This document shows, piece after piece, positions 26,189-34,472 of a stretch of 64,000 bases of DNA. The notes beneath the pieces are model-generated. The model was not told the DNA's origin, did no database searches, and worked only from the letters and a program-made list of their open reading frames with translations. Position 1 is the first letter of the stretch. Each line of letters begins with the position of its first letter. The stretch spans positions 5,766,001-5,830,000 of the forward strand of contig NZ_AP027291.1 in the NCBI RefSeq assembly GCF_030295745.1. The letters run 5' to 3'. The position numbers were made by a program, and so were the translations under genes. The DNA is from Mycolicibacterium sp. TUM20985. Its GTDB lineage: Bacteria > Actinomycetota > Actinomycetes > Mycobacteriales > Mycobacteriaceae.

Positions 26189-27740
26189 CCGCGCCGCGCC
26201 GTTCCGGATGCGTCCCCGCCACCTCGTCACCCCCGATCCACTGCTGCCCCGCGAGGTGGCGCCCGGCGCCGAGGCCGTCGTCGTCGGCGGCGGCATCGCC
26301 GGCATCTCGGCTGCTGTCGTCCTCGCCGAGCGCGGCGTCGAGGTGACCGTGCTCGAAGGCGCCGATCATCTCGGCGGGCGTCTGGGCGCGTGGCCCGAGC
26401 GACTTCCGGACGGCGACGAGCAGAACGTCGAGCACGGGTTCCACGCGTTCTTCCGGCACTACTACACGTGGCGTTCGATCCTGCGCCGAGCCGAGCCGGA
26501 CCTGTCCTTCCTGTCGCCCGTCGCGAAGTATCCGGTCATCTCGGCGACGTGGCCGCCCGAGGACCTGTCGGGTCTGCCCGCCGCGCCACCGCTGAACCTG
26601 CTGACGCTGGCCCTGCGCTCCAAGAGCCTGAACCGACGCGAGCTGTTGGCGGCCAACCCGGACGCGGGACGGGCCTTGCTGGCGTACGACCGGGCGACGA
26701 CGGTCGCCGAACTCGACGACGTCGACGCGGCGACGTTCCTCGATCGCCTCGGCATGAGCGAGCGCACCCGCAGCATGCTCTTCGAGGCGTTCGCCCGGTC
26801 GTTCTTCTGCAACCAGGGCCAACTCTCGGCTGCCGAGCTGGTCGCGATGTTCCACTACTACTTCCTCGGCAACCCCGAGGGCATCGGGTTCGACGTGACG
26901 AACACCGATCACGCGACCGCGATCTGGCATCCACTGCGCCGCCACCTCGAGGGCCTCGGCGCGCAGATCCACACCGGCGCGAGGGCCACCGGCATCGAAC
27001 CGGCCGGTCAGGGCTGGCGCGTGGCCTTCACGGGCGCGGCGGACGCCGGTGAGATCACCACCCGGCACCTGGTCCTCGCGCTCGACCCCGGTGCGCTGCG
27101 GTCACTGATCGACGCCTCCCCGGCGACGACGGCCGCCGCCCCGCTGCTGGCCCGGCAGTGCGACGCCCTGCGGGTGGCGCCGCCGTTCGCCGTCAGCAGG
27201 CTGTGGTTCGACCGCGACGTCGCACCCGAACGGGCACCGTTCAGCGCGGTCAGCGGGCAGCCGAATCTGGACTCCATCGCCGTCTACTCCCGGTTGGAGG
27301 AGCCCAGTACCCGGTGGGCAGGTGCCACCGGCGGCTCAGTCGTCGAATTACATTCGTACTCTTGCCGTTTGAGTACGGCCGAGGCCGCGGCGCGGGCCAT
27401 GCGCGACGAGCTCGCCACGCTCTGGCCCGAGACCGCCGATGCCGTCGTGCTGCACAGCCACGACCGGTTGGAGGCCACCGCCCCCGCCTTTCCGCCCGGG
27501 TCGTCGGGCACCCGGCCGGGAGTCCGTACCGACGCCCGCGGACTGCGGCTGGCCGGGGACTACGTCGAGCTCCCCTACCTCGCCGGGTTGATGGAGCGGT
27601 CGTCGATGTCGGGGGTGCTCGCGGCCAACGACGTCCTGGCGGAGCTCGGTGCGGCGGCCGAGCCCATCATGGGCGTGCCCCAGCGCGGACTGCTCGCCGG
27701 AGTGCCACGGATACCCGGCACGCGCGCTCAGGTCCAGTAG
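26169..27740 (+). CDS. crtU: CrtU-like carotene ring desaturase/methyltransferase (isorenieratene synthase family)
   Basis: 523 residues from a GTG at 26169. V-V-G-G-G-I-A-G-I-S-A-A binds FAD; the E-Q-N-V-E-H-G-F-H-A-F-F block near residue 84 with R-H-Y-Y-T-W-R is typical of CrtU/CruE enzymes that aromatise the beta-ring of carotene, and C-terminal A-G-D-Y-V-E-L-P-Y-L-A-G-L-M-E-R-S-S-M-S-G completes the match. Products would be chi- or phi-ring (isorenieratene-type) carotenoids if beta-carotene is available; no cyclase gene is in this window. Overlaps the convergent radical SAM gene by 13 bases. Confidence 0.85.
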   Translation: MNDPLTSRAAPFRMRPRHLVTPDPLLPREVAPGAEAVVVGGGIAGISAAVVLAERGVEVTVLEGADHLGGRLGAWPERLPDGDEQNVEHGFHAFFRHYYTWRSILRRAEPDLSFLSPVAKYPVISATWPPEDLSGLPAAPPLNLLTLALRSKSLNRRELLAANPDAGRALLAYDRATTVAELDDVDAATFLDRLGMSERTRSMLFEAFARSFFCNQGQLSAAELVAMFHYYFLGNPEGIGFDVTNTDHATAIWHPLRRHLEGLGAQIHTGARATGIEPAGQGWRVAFTGAADAGEITTRHLVLALDPGALRSLIDASPATTAAAPLLARQCDALRVAPPFAVSRLWFDRDVAPERAPFSAVSGQPNLDSIAVYSRLEEPSTRWAGATGGSVVELHSYSCRLSTAEAAARAMRDELATLWPETADAVVLHSHDRLEATAPAFPPGSSGTRPGVRTDARGLRLAGDYVELPYLAGLMERSSMSGVLAANDVLAELGAAAEPIMGVPQRGLLAGVPRIPGTRAQVQ

Positions 27741-28816
27741 AGGCTGCGGGCCCCGGGCAGGACTGCAGCCAACTCGCGAGCGAACCACGACTGCAGCTCG
27801 GCCATCGTCGCCTTCGGGTACACGTACTTGGCAGCGCCGTACTTGCCGAACTTGCGCGTCCGGTCCGACTCGCTCATCTCCAGTTTGGTATTCGGGTACC
27901 AGCCGAGCAGGACGTCCTTGCTCTTCTCGGTGAACCGATGGGTGATGCACTCCACCGTGAGGTCGAGGCCGGGCACGTCCGCGACGGCGTCGGCCACGTC
28001 GCGCAGCAGGGCGCCATAGCCGTCCCGCCACTGCGGAATCGGCATGATCGGCGCGATGGTCAACCCGACCCGATACCCCGCGAGCGCGAGGGCACGCAGC
28101 GCGGCGATGCGTCGCGGCACCCGCGCGGTCCCGCCCTCGAAGCGGTTGGCCACGTCACCGGCGTTGACCGAGACGCGGACTCGGGTCCGGCCTCCGTGCG
28201 GCAGGTCGAGCAGGGGCGCAACGTCGTCGTACTTGGTGGTGAACCGCAGGCCGACCGGGCCAGGCCAGGCGTGGGTGCCGACGTGGGCGATCGTCGTCGA
28301 CAACGAGCCGGTGAGATGCTCGAGGGCCAACGGGTCGGTGTAACAGGACGCCTCGAACGTGGTGCCCTCACCCGAACGGTCCTCGGAGACCGACGTGATG
28401 GTGCCGCGGCCGACGTGATCGTCCATCTCGGCGAGGATCTCGGGCAGGTTGGCGTACACCCGCGTGATCGGCGGTCCGGACAGCGAGCCGGCGAGGTAGC
28501 AGTACTGACAGTGTCCGGGACAACCCTCAGCGAGATCGATGCGCCAGTCCGCACTCGGCGGGATCGGCTGCAACCGCCGCTTGCTGGGTGGTGCCACCAC
28601 CACGGCCAGGGTGCGTTTGGCCAATGCGTAGGCGGCGCGGTCGTTCTCGGCGCGCATCGGGGGCAACCGATCACCGGGCAGTACCGTGATCTCCGGTACG
28701 CCTGCAGCCTCGCAGCGCGCCACGATGCCTGCGCCGTGCGGTAACTCGGAAGCGGACCGGGTCACCAGCACGCGGGCTGGCTTCCACAGGGTGGGTGCGT
28801 CGGGGGTGCCGTTCAT
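27728..28816 (-). CDS. Spore-photoproduct-lyase-family radical SAM protein
   Basis: 362 residues. The cluster motif C-x3-C-x2-C appears in E-G-C-P-G-H-C-Q-Y-C-Y-L near residue 98, followed by V-N-A-G-D-V-A-N-R and other TIM-barrel strands; the family's C-terminal region contains R-K-F-G-K-Y-G. Spore photoproduct lyases repair thymine dimers in endospores, yet this is a non-sporulating-looking genome, and mycobacterial relatives are annotated only as SPL-family. It may repair a DNA lesion or act on a different substrate; the typical SPL conserved Cys near the C-terminus is not evident. Start ATG at 28816. Confidence 0.83.
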   Translation of the reverse strand: MNGTPDAPTLWKPARVLVTRSASELPHGAGIVARCEAAGVPEITVLPGDRLPPMRAENDRAAYALAKRTLAVVVAPPSKRRLQPIPPSADWRIDLAEGCPGHCQYCYLAGSLSGPPITRVYANLPEILAEMDDHVGRGTITSVSEDRSGEGTTFEASCYTDPLALEHLTGSLSTTIAHVGTHAWPGPVGLRFTTKYDDVAPLLDLPHGGRTRVRVSVNAGDVANRFEGGTARVPRRIAALRALALAGYRVGLTIAPIMPIPQWRDGYGALLRDVADAVADVPGLDLTVECITHRFTEKSKDVLLGWYPNTKLEMSESDRTRKFGKYGAAKYVYPKATMAELQSWFARELAAVLPGARSLYWT

Positions 28817-28929
28817 GCTGCCTTGGAGAACGCTCCCGCGGACAGTTCACATCCCCGGCGGGTTCGTCGACCTCGCCGCGTCATGAAGCCGAAAGATTCT
28901 CCGGCCCAACGCCGGGTACGTGATGGCAC

Positions 28930-29316
28930 ATGGATGACCTCACGAAGAAATTCATCAACGCACTCGGCGATCTGCACCGCAATGGCAACGTCGCACCGCT
29001 CGTCGACCTCTTCGCCGACGACGCGACCCTCAACAAGGCCGGGATGCCCCACGGGCAGCACGGCAAGGACGGCGCCAGGACGTTCTGGGAGCAGTACCGC
29101 CACGTGTTCGATCAGATCGAGGCAACGTTCAGCCACACCGTCACCGATGACGGCATCGCCTATCTGGAGTGGACGTCGAACGGCACGCTGGCCGACGGAA
29201 CGGACTTCAGTTACGACGGGGTCAGCGTCCTCGAGGGCAGCGGAGACGCGATCGAGGCCTTCCGGACCTACTACGACACCGCCGCCTTCCTGGAGAAGAA
29301 GAGCGCCGTCGATTAG
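28930..29316 (+). CDS. NTF2-like/SnoaL-like protein
   Basis: 128 residues of the cone-shaped alpha+beta barrel fold: M-D-D-L-T-K-K-F-I-N-A-L, F-A-D-D-A-T-L-N, then F-W-E-Q-Y and a C-terminal strand I-E-A-F-R-T-Y-Y-D. Such proteins act as small isomerases, lyases or ligand binders; the substrate is unknown. A GGGTAC element at 28914-28919 lies 10 bases before the ATG, with a weak GATT 15 bases upstream, so a leaderless SigF-type transcript is possible but less clear than the other cases. Confidence 0.8.
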   Translation: MDDLTKKFINALGDLHRNGNVAPLVDLFADDATLNKAGMPHGQHGKDGARTFWEQYRHVFDQIEATFSHTVTDDGIAYLEWTSNGTLADGTDFSYDGVSVLEGSGDAIEAFRTYYDTAAFLEKKSAVD

Positions 29317-29345
29317 TGACCCGCACGTGGGTAGCCTCGGGCGCA

Positions 29346-30593
29346 CTACGCCGAATGACCGCGCGTGTGGCGTAACCGCTTCCCTCGTTCGATGTCCTTG
29401 TCCTCCTTGGCCTGGTTCTTCTCCGCGACTCTGGTGTCACGGGCTGGCAGCTGGAGGTCACGTTCGGCGGGGATGCCGGCCTGGAGCTGACGGCCACGCT
29501 CCAACTCGGAATCGATCTCCGCACCAAAGAGCAACGCCAGGTTGGTGATCCAGAGCCACAGCAGGAACACGATGACGCCGGCCAGGGCGCCGTAGGTCTT
29601 GTTGTAGTTGCTGAAGTTGGAGACGTAGAAGCCGAAGCCGACCGACGCCACGATCCACACCAGGATGGCCACCCCGGCCCCCACGCTCACCCAGCGGAAC
29701 TTGGGTTGCTTCACGTTCGGCGTGGTGTAGTACAGGATCGCCACCGAGAGAGCGACGAGGATCAGGAGCAGCGGCCAGCGGGCGACATTCCAGACGGTGA
29801 CGGCGGCCGAACCGACGCCGATCGCGTCACCGACCGCCTTCGCGACGGGCCCGGTGATGGCCAGTGACAGCGCGGCGGCCGCCACCACGACGAGTCCGGC
29901 CAGTGTCAGGAGAAGTTGAAGGGGCCGCAGCTTCCACACCGGCCGCCCCTCGTCGATCTCGTAGATGCGGTTCATCGCCCGACCGAACGCACCGATGTAG
30001 CCCGAGGCGGACCAGAGGGCACCCGCAATGCCGATCAGCAACGTGAGACCGGCGCTAGGCGACTGGACCAGCTGCTCGATCGGACCTCGCAGGGTGTCGA
30101 CGGCCGAGTCGGGGCCAACGCTCGAGACGATCTGCAAGATGGCGTCGACCGTGGATTGGCCCTGCCCGAGGACGCCGAGCAACGACACCACCACGACGAG
30201 CGCGGGGAAGATCGACAGCACGGCGTAGTACGTCAGAGCAGCCGCCAGATCTGTGCACTGGTCGCTGGTGAACTCACGCATCGTGCTGCGCACCACGAAC
30301 ATCATCGACGGCTTCGTCAGCTGAGCGGGCGAGTCCGGCTTGCGGGGGTCTTCCGGGTCGGCGACGGAATCGGGCGACTTCTGTCGATCAACTGTCACGG
30401 GATCATCTGTCCTCTCATCGATCTCGTGCGTCTGCGTACGTTCGGCCTGCTCGTCGGACTCGACTCCCCATGGGCTCGACGGCGATGCGCCCGGATGATC
30501 TCGGCGGCTCTGACGTCGGCTCAGGGCGCGGGTCGCCGCCACCCCGCCGGCAACGCTGAGGACGAGGTAGGTCGTCTTGGACATCCTGTTCAC
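29346..30593 (-). CDS. YihY-family membrane protein with long charged N-terminus
   Basis: 415 residues. An N-terminal hydrophobic anchor and a disordered acidic/Ser/Pro-rich part (to about residue 95) precede the YihY domain (S-D-Q-C-T-D-L-A-A-A-L-T-Y-Y-A-V-L-S-I-F-P quoted across residues 115-135), six membrane helices and a charged C-tail (K-N-Q-A-K-E-D-K-D-I-E-R-G-K). Membrane protein of unknown transport or envelope role. A SigF-type promoter ends a few bases before the GTG start (30593), so it looks stress-induced and nearly leaderless; a Met at 30584 is the next candidate. Confidence 0.86.
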   Translation of the reverse strand: MNRMSKTTYLVLSVAGGVAATRALSRRQSRRDHPGASPSSPWGVESDEQAERTQTHEIDERTDDPVTVDRQKSPDSVADPEDPRKPDSPAQLTKPSMMFVVRSTMREFTSDQCTDLAAALTYYAVLSIFPALVVVVSLLGVLGQGQSTVDAILQIVSSVGPDSAVDTLRGPIEQLVQSPSAGLTLLIGIAGALWSASGYIGAFGRAMNRIYEIDEGRPVWKLRPLQLLLTLAGLVVVAAAALSLAITGPVAKAVGDAIGVGSAAVTVWNVARWPLLLILVALSVAILYYTTPNVKQPKFRWVSVGAGVAILVWIVASVGFGFYVSNFSNYNKTYGALAGVIVFLLWLWITNLALLFGAEIDSELERGRQLQAGIPAERDLQLPARDTRVAEKNQAKEDKDIERGKRLRHTRGHSA

Positions 30594-30603
30594 GGATAGC
30601 CAG

Positions 30604-30628
30604 TTACCCCGGCCGAGTCGCCGGAAAC
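30604..30628 (-). promoter_or_regulatory. SigF-type promoter of the YihY gene
   Basis: Minus strand: GTTT at 30628-30625 (CGTTT), 15-base spacer, GGGTAA at 30609-30604. The start would be near 30597, close to the GTG at 30593. Confidence 0.65.
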
Positions 30629-30651
30629 GTCGCCTTCGGGGGTCCTTACTC

Positions 30652-31491
30652 CTACAGAACCGGTCTGCCGCCAGTGACGGCCACCCGGGCGCCCGACACG
30701 TAGCTGCCGTCGTCGGAGCCCAGCAGCACGTACACCGGTGCCAGCTCGGCGGGCTGTCCCGCGCGACCCAGGGGCGTGTCCGATCCGAAGGACTCGACCT
30801 TCTCCGGTGGCATGGTGGCCGGGATGAGCGGGGTCCAGATCGGGCCGGGTGCGACGCTGTTGACGCGAATGCCCTTCTCGCCGAGTAGCTGAGCGAGGCT
30901 GGCCGAGAAGTTGGCGATGGCCGCCTTGGTCGCCGCGTAGGGGGCCAGTTGCGGTGAGGGCATGTCGGAGTTCACCGACGAGCTGCCGATCACCGACGCC
31001 CCGGGGGGCATGTGCGGCAGGGCCGCCTTGACCAGGTAGAAATAGGCACCGATGTTGAGCCGGAACGTATAGTCCCACTCTTCATCGCTGATCTCGTCGA
31101 GCGAGTCATGGCTCATTTGGTAGGCGGCGTTGCTCACCAGGATGTCAATCTTGCCGAATTCGGTTGCCGCTCTTTCGATCACCGCGCGGCAGTGCGCCGG
31201 GTCCGCCAAGTCCCCGCGGACCAGGATGCACTTGCGGCCTTCCTTCTCGACCAGCCGAGCCACTTCGGCGGCGTCGTCGTCCTCGTCGAGGTAGGCGATC
31301 AGCACGTCGGCCCCTTCGCGGGCGTAGGCGATTGCCACTGCCCGGCCGATGCCGCTGTCACCGCCGGTGATGACGGCGCTCTTGCCGGTTAGCCGATCTG
31401 CCCCTCGATAACTGGTCTCACCACAGTCCGGCACCGGGTCCATCAGGGATTGCACGCCTGGCGGTGTCTGCTGCTGCTTGGGAAAGCCCAT
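30652..31491 (-). CDS. SDR oxidoreductase, general-stress GsP39/YdaD-like
   Basis: 279 residues. A 35-residue lead with M-D-P-V-P-D-C-G-E-T-S-Y-R-G precedes the Rossmann fold (T-G-G-D-S-G-I-G-R-A-V), D-L-A-D, N-A-A-Y, S-S-S-V-N and the catalytic Y-A-A-T-K with P-G-P-I-W. The lead plus the general-stress lineage matches Bacillus YdaD-type proteins used in stress or general metabolism; the substrate is unknown. Transcribed from a canonical SigF-type promoter that ends a few bases before the ATG, so the mRNA is probably leaderless. Confidence 0.87.
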   Translation of the reverse strand: MGFPKQQQTPPGVQSLMDPVPDCGETSYRGADRLTGKSAVITGGDSGIGRAVAIAYAREGADVLIAYLDEDDDAAEVARLVEKEGRKCILVRGDLADPAHCRAVIERAATEFGKIDILVSNAAYQMSHDSLDEISDEEWDYTFRLNIGAYFYLVKAALPHMPPGASVIGSSSVNSDMPSPQLAPYAATKAAIANFSASLAQLLGEKGIRVNSVAPGPIWTPLIPATMPPEKVESFGSDTPLGRAGQPAELAPVYVLLGSDDGSYVSGARVAVTGGRPVL

Positions 31492-31500
31492 GTAACTGCC

Positions 31501-31526
31501 TTACCCGCGGCGCAGCGGGTGAAACC
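31501..31526 (-). promoter_or_regulatory. SigF promoter of the stress SDR
   Basis: Minus strand: GGTTT at 31526-31522, 15-base spacer, GGGTAA at 31506-31501; start near 31494, three bases before the ATG at 31491. Confidence 0.72.
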
Positions 31527-31650
31527 GGCGGCCGGGTCAGTGCTGGGCCGTAACGCGGGCAGCCTCTCGGACCACTACGGATCCGTACGCCGGCCGGAAT
31601 GGGCATCGAGTGATGCCTCAGCCCGCTGGCCCAGCATGAAGGAGCCGTCG

Positions 31651-32193
31651 ATGACATTGCCGCAAGAGGCGACGCCGCAAGAGACCGAACGGGCCGGTGC
31701 CCTCGCGACCCCCACGCCCACATCCTCTGAACGCGCCACGCCCACTCCAGGGTGGCGCTTGGCATTCCTGGCCGGTCTCGCACCCCTGGCCGCAGGGATC
31801 GTCACGCTGGTGACCACCTGGTTGGCGATCACCCGTCCCGACGAGCCGTGGTGGACCGGAATCGGTGACCTGGGGTTCAGTTATGCCAGCTTGTCTGCGG
31901 CGGGCTCGGGTGCCGACGCGTGGGTGCAACTCAACGCCTCGGTTGGTGGCGTGAACATCGTCGCAGGCGCGATCGCCGTGATGACGGTCGCGGCATTCGC
32001 CCTGAGGAGCGGCGAGCGATGGGCCTGGTGGTTCCTTGCCTTCTCGCTGCTCTGGGTCGGGCTGCACGACGCGACGATGGCCACGCTGTACTTCCTGCAG
32101 ACGGGCCAACCCGTGATGCTGCTGCCCTACTCGTACTGCGCGCTCCTAGCCGCCGGCCTGATGCGGTCTCGTCGCATCGCGATTGCGCGTTAG
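31651..32193 (+). CDS. Integral membrane protein, four helices, unknown function
   Basis: 180 residues from the ATG at 31651, preceded by AAGGAG. A Thr/Pro-rich N-terminus is followed by four hydrophobic segments; W-V-Q-L-N-A-S-V-G-G-V-N-I-V-A-G-A and G-E-R-W-A-W-W-F are the most distinctive stretches. It is unrelated to the next gene's DUF417 fold by eye, but the two are 47 bases apart and on the same strand, so may be co-expressed. I do not recognise a named family. Confidence 0.7.
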   Translation: MTLPQEATPQETERAGALATPTPTSSERATPTPGWRLAFLAGLAPLAAGIVTLVTTWLAITRPDEPWWTGIGDLGFSYASLSAAGSGADAWVQLNASVGGVNIVAGAIAVMTVAAFALRSGERWAWWFLAFSLLWVGLHDATMATLYFLQTGQPVMLLPYSYCALLAAGLMRSRRIAIAR

Positions 32194-32240
32194 CCCTTGC
32201 CAATTCACGACCCCATGACCATCAGATACGAGGAAACGCC

Positions 32241-32735
32241 ATGACCATCGAAGAAGCACGAACCGCAGCGGCCGCCAACACTCTCACCGCCCTCGGCGCC
32301 ATCATCCTGCGAGTCGGGCTGGTGGTGCCGCTCGCCTGGATCGGGATTCAGAAGTTCACCGCCGAAGAGGCCAATGCGATCATGCCCCTGATCGCCGAGC
32401 AGCCCCTGATGAGCTGGCTATACGACGTTCTCAGTGTTCAGGCGCTGTCCAACGGGCTGGGCGCGGTCGAGATCATGGCCGCGGTTCTGATCGCGATCAG
32501 GCCGTGGTCTGCGACGGCATCAGCGCTGGGCAGCGCGATCGCCGCGCTGCTGTTCCTGTCGACGCTCAGTTTCCTCGTCACCACCCCGGGGGTCGTGTCG
32601 TCGTCGTCGCTGGGGCTTCCCGTCCTCACCGAGACCGGCGGGTTCCTGATCAAGGACATCGCGCTGCTGGGCGCCGCGGTGTGGACGCTCGGAGAAGCGT
32701 TGCAGGCCCGCGCCGGAGCCCGGGCGTCGCACTGA
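32241..32735 (+). CDS. DUF417/YkgB-family membrane protein
   Basis: 164 residues from an ATG at 32241 with AGGAA upstream. Four membrane helices; L-R-V-G-L-V-V-P-L-A-W-I-G-I-Q-K-F-T-A-E-E-A (across two helices), then P-L-I-A-E-Q-P-L-M-S-W-L-Y-D and the C-terminal G-G-F-L-I-K-D-I-A-L-L-G-A are the YkgB/DUF417 fingerprint. Relatives (RclC) belong to reactive-chlorine-stress systems in E. coli; a stress role is therefore plausible here but not shown. Confidence 0.82.
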   Translation: MTIEEARTAAAANTLTALGAIILRVGLVVPLAWIGIQKFTAEEANAIMPLIAEQPLMSWLYDVLSVQALSNGLGAVEIMAAVLIAIRPWSATASALGSAIAALLFLSTLSFLVTTPGVVSSSSLGLPVLTETGGFLIKDIALLGAAVWTLGEALQARAGARASH

Positions 32736-32803
32736 CCGAGTCGGGTGCGGACATGCGTGCGGTGGACCGTACGGTACAGCGGTTACGTCGTTTGATTGTT
32801 GCC

Positions 32804-32820
32804 GTTCACCATTCGTGAAC
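32804..32820. promoter_or_regulatory. Inverted repeat before the ECF sigma gene
   Basis: GTTCAC, 5 bases, GTGAAC, just upstream of the sigma gene start (32844). A related inverted repeat lies at 34039-34056 before the second anti-sigma-like gene. It could be an operator or part of an ECF promoter. Confidence 0.4.
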
Positions 32821-32843
32821 GTCGAGAAGCTAGACTGCCGTGG

Positions 32844-33479
32844 ATGTCGGAGACCGCCGAAGACGAGGCCCTGCTGGTCGCAGCACTGCGAGCCGGCGAC
32901 GAGCGGGCGTTCGCCCGCCTGGTGGATCGGTACGCCCCCTCGATGTTGCGGGTCGCTCGCGGCTACGTGCCCAGTCACGAGGTCGCCGAGGACGTCGTAC
33001 AGGAAACCTGGATTGCCCTACTTGGCGGGATCTCCAAGTTCGAGGGCCGTTCCTCGGTGCGCACGTGGTTGTTCGCGGTGCTGGTGAACATCGCGAAGAA
33101 CCGAGGCGTCCGTGAGCGGCGCACCAGCGAGGGATCCAATGACTCGACGAAAACCGTTGACTCCCGGCGCTTTCGCCCCGCCAATGACCCGGAATGGCCT
33201 GGGCACTGGAAGGAGGAGGCCGAGCCGTCCCCGTTTCCGGACACGCCCGAGGGTTCGGCGCTGGGTGCGGAGTTGGTGGCCGTGGCGCAACGAGAGATCG
33301 ACCGGCTGCCCGAGCGGCAACGCGTCGTCGTCACGATGCGCGACGTCCTAGGACTCGATTCCGACGAGGTGTGCGAACTGCTCGACCTCAGCGTCGGCAA
33401 CCAACGCGTCCTGCTGCACCGCGGCCGTGCGATGGTGCGGGCCGCGCTAGAGTCCTATCTGCAGGAGGAGGGCAGATGA
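32844..33479 (+). CDS. ECF-family RNA polymerase sigma factor
   Basis: 211 residues from the ATG at 32844. Region 2 contains R-L-V-D-R-Y-A-P-S-M-L-R-V-A-R-G and A-E-D-V-V-Q-E-T-W-I (2.2-2.4), region 4 contains L-P-E-R-Q-R-V-V-V-T-M-R-D-V and V-C-E-L-L-D-L-S-V-G-N-Q-R-V-L-L-H-R-G-R (DNA-recognition helix). A linker of about 50 residues, rich in Ser, Thr and Pro, is longer than usual. It overlaps the zinc anti-sigma gene by four bases (ATGA), the usual sigma/anti-sigma pairing; N-Q-R-V-L-L-H-R in region 4 is typical of the RpoE-like group. The target regulon is unknown. Confidence 0.87.
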   Translation: MSETAEDEALLVAALRAGDERAFARLVDRYAPSMLRVARGYVPSHEVAEDVVQETWIALLGGISKFEGRSSVRTWLFAVLVNIAKNRGVRERRTSEGSNDSTKTVDSRRFRPANDPEWPGHWKEEAEPSPFPDTPEGSALGAELVAVAQREIDRLPERQRVVVTMRDVLGLDSDEVCELLDLSVGNQRVLLHRGRAMVRAALESYLQEEGR

Positions 33480-33715
33480 CCGACGGACCGATGGCGTGCG
33501 AGGACTTCGTGGAGCTCGTCACGGCGTACCTCGAAGACGCCATGGTCCCGTCCGCGCGCGCCCGGTTCGACGAGCATCTCTCCGAATGCGACGGCTGCAC
33601 GGACTACCTGCAGCAGTTCCGGGTCACCATCGAGACGATGGGGCGAGGCGGCGAAGGCGACCTCACTCCGGAGTTGCGCGACCGGCTGCTGACGGCTTTT
33701 CGCACCTTGCGCTGA
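33476..33715 (+). CDS. Zinc-finger (zf-HC2) anti-sigma factor
   Basis: 79 residues, soluble. M-A-C-E-D-F plus F-D-E-H-L-S-E-C-D-G-C gives the H-x3-C-x2-C zinc motif of ZAS domains, followed by one helix that would wrap the sigma factor. It starts inside the sigma gene stop (33476), so stoichiometric coupled synthesis is expected. Release of zinc by oxidants is the usual switch in this class (known for RsrA); that sensing role is inferred here. Confidence 0.83.
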   Translation: MTDGPMACEDFVELVTAYLEDAMVPSARARFDEHLSECDGCTDYLQQFRVTIETMGRGGEGDLTPELRDRLLTAFRTLR

Positions 33716-33738
33716 CCGGCACCGTCTCGGCCCGAGAG

Positions 33739-33981
33739 TCATTCCGATCGATGGAATGCGGCGAACAGCCGCTCGCGGTACCTCGGCTCTAGGGGCTCGT
33801 GGCCCATCCTGCGCAGAATCGTTCGGGTCGCATGCACCTGCGCGAGGTAGTTTCGGCATCCGGCACAGCACGCGACGTGGTCCCTGACGGCCGTGGCCAT
33901 GGCGACGTTCAGCTCCGTATCGCCGTAGGCCGAGGCTAGCTCGGTGACGGCTCGGCACGAGATGTCGTGATGGCGGCGCAT
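33739..33981 (-). CDS. Second zf-HC2 anti-sigma-like protein
   Basis: 80 residues from an ATG at 33981 with AGAGGAT upstream. H-V-A-C-C-A-G-C carries H-x3-C-x2-C with an extra adjacent Cys, and a C-terminal helix (R-E-R-L-F-A-A-F-H) parallels the first anti-sigma protein. It is on the opposite strand, tail to tail with the sigma/anti-sigma pair, without its own sigma gene beside it. It may titrate the same sigma factor or another one; no target can be named. Confidence 0.78.
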   Translation of the reverse strand: MRRHHDISCRAVTELASAYGDTELNVAMATAVRDHVACCAGCRNYLAQVHATRTILRRMGHEPLEPRYRERLFAAFHRSE

Positions 33982-34038
33982 GTGGCTGATCCTCTTCGTC
34001 GAGTGGGTGTTCCTCTCTCCGGTGGTGTTCGGGGGCGG

Positions 34039-34056
34039 GTGAACCGTTACGTTCAC
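34039..34056. promoter_or_regulatory. Inverted repeat between the second anti-sigma-like gene and the secreted protein
   Basis: GTGAAC, 6 bases, GTTCAC; CGGTTCA occurs twice on the minus strand in this stretch. Parallels the inverted repeat at 32804-32820 before the sigma gene, suggesting joint control. Confidence 0.4.
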
Positions 34057-34159
34057 CAAACTGTACTGAACCGTACAACTCCGCCTCGTAACGCGAGTCG
34101 GGCCGCCCGGCACTACGCCATCGCGCACGAAACTCGTGCGCACGACGAAGGGATCACGA

Positions 34160-34420
34160 ATGAAGAGTTTCCTCTTCACCATCATCGCCGCGGGCGCCTT
34201 GACGGGCACCGCGCTCGGATTCGCCGGGGCGGCGTCGGCCGCCGGCGGCGCCGACGCGACAATCAACGGGCTGCGCAGCGAGGGCTACCTCGTGCAACTG
34301 AACGGAGCACAGACCGCTCCGCTCACCGCCTGCACGGTGACCAACGTGGAGAAGGAGGACCCGTCGGGTGGCAGCAGTCTCACCGCGTACGTGAACGTGG
34401 CCTGCCCCGACGGTTGCTAG
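34160..34420 (+). CDS. Small secreted protein
   Basis: 86 residues from the ATG at 34160 (a GTG at 34136 is also open). A Sec signal peptide (MKSFLFTIIAAGALTGTALG then ending A-S-A-A-G) is followed by about 60 mature residues with two Cys (T-A-C-T-V and A-C-P-D-G-C). The pair near the C-terminus suggests a disulfide. Similar small DUF-type secreted proteins with the I-N-G-L-R-S-E-G-Y-x-V-Q-L-N-G pattern are widespread in mycobacteria; function unknown. A good hairpin terminator follows the stop. Confidence 0.78.
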   Translation: MKSFLFTIIAAGALTGTALGFAGAASAAGGADATINGLRSEGYLVQLNGAQTAPLTACTVTNVEKEDPSGGSSLTAYVNVACPDGC

Positions 34421-34431
34421 CTGCGGCCGAG

Positions 34432-34470
34432 CTGACACCGCCGTCGGAGCGCGGACCGCGGCGGTGTCAG
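34432..34470. terminator. Bidirectional hairpin terminator
   Basis: CTGACACCGCCG (34432-34443) pairs perfectly with CGGCGGTGTCAG (34459-34470), and the loop can extend the stem through CGG/CCG. It lies between the convergent secreted-protein and GAF-ANTAR genes. Confidence 0.8.
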
Positions 34471-34472
34471 AC

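Noticed and set aside
28894..28919. SigF promoter before the NTF2-like gene.
   Set aside because: Only the -10 (GGGTAC) matches; the -35 is GATT, so it was mentioned with the gene but not listed as a feature.
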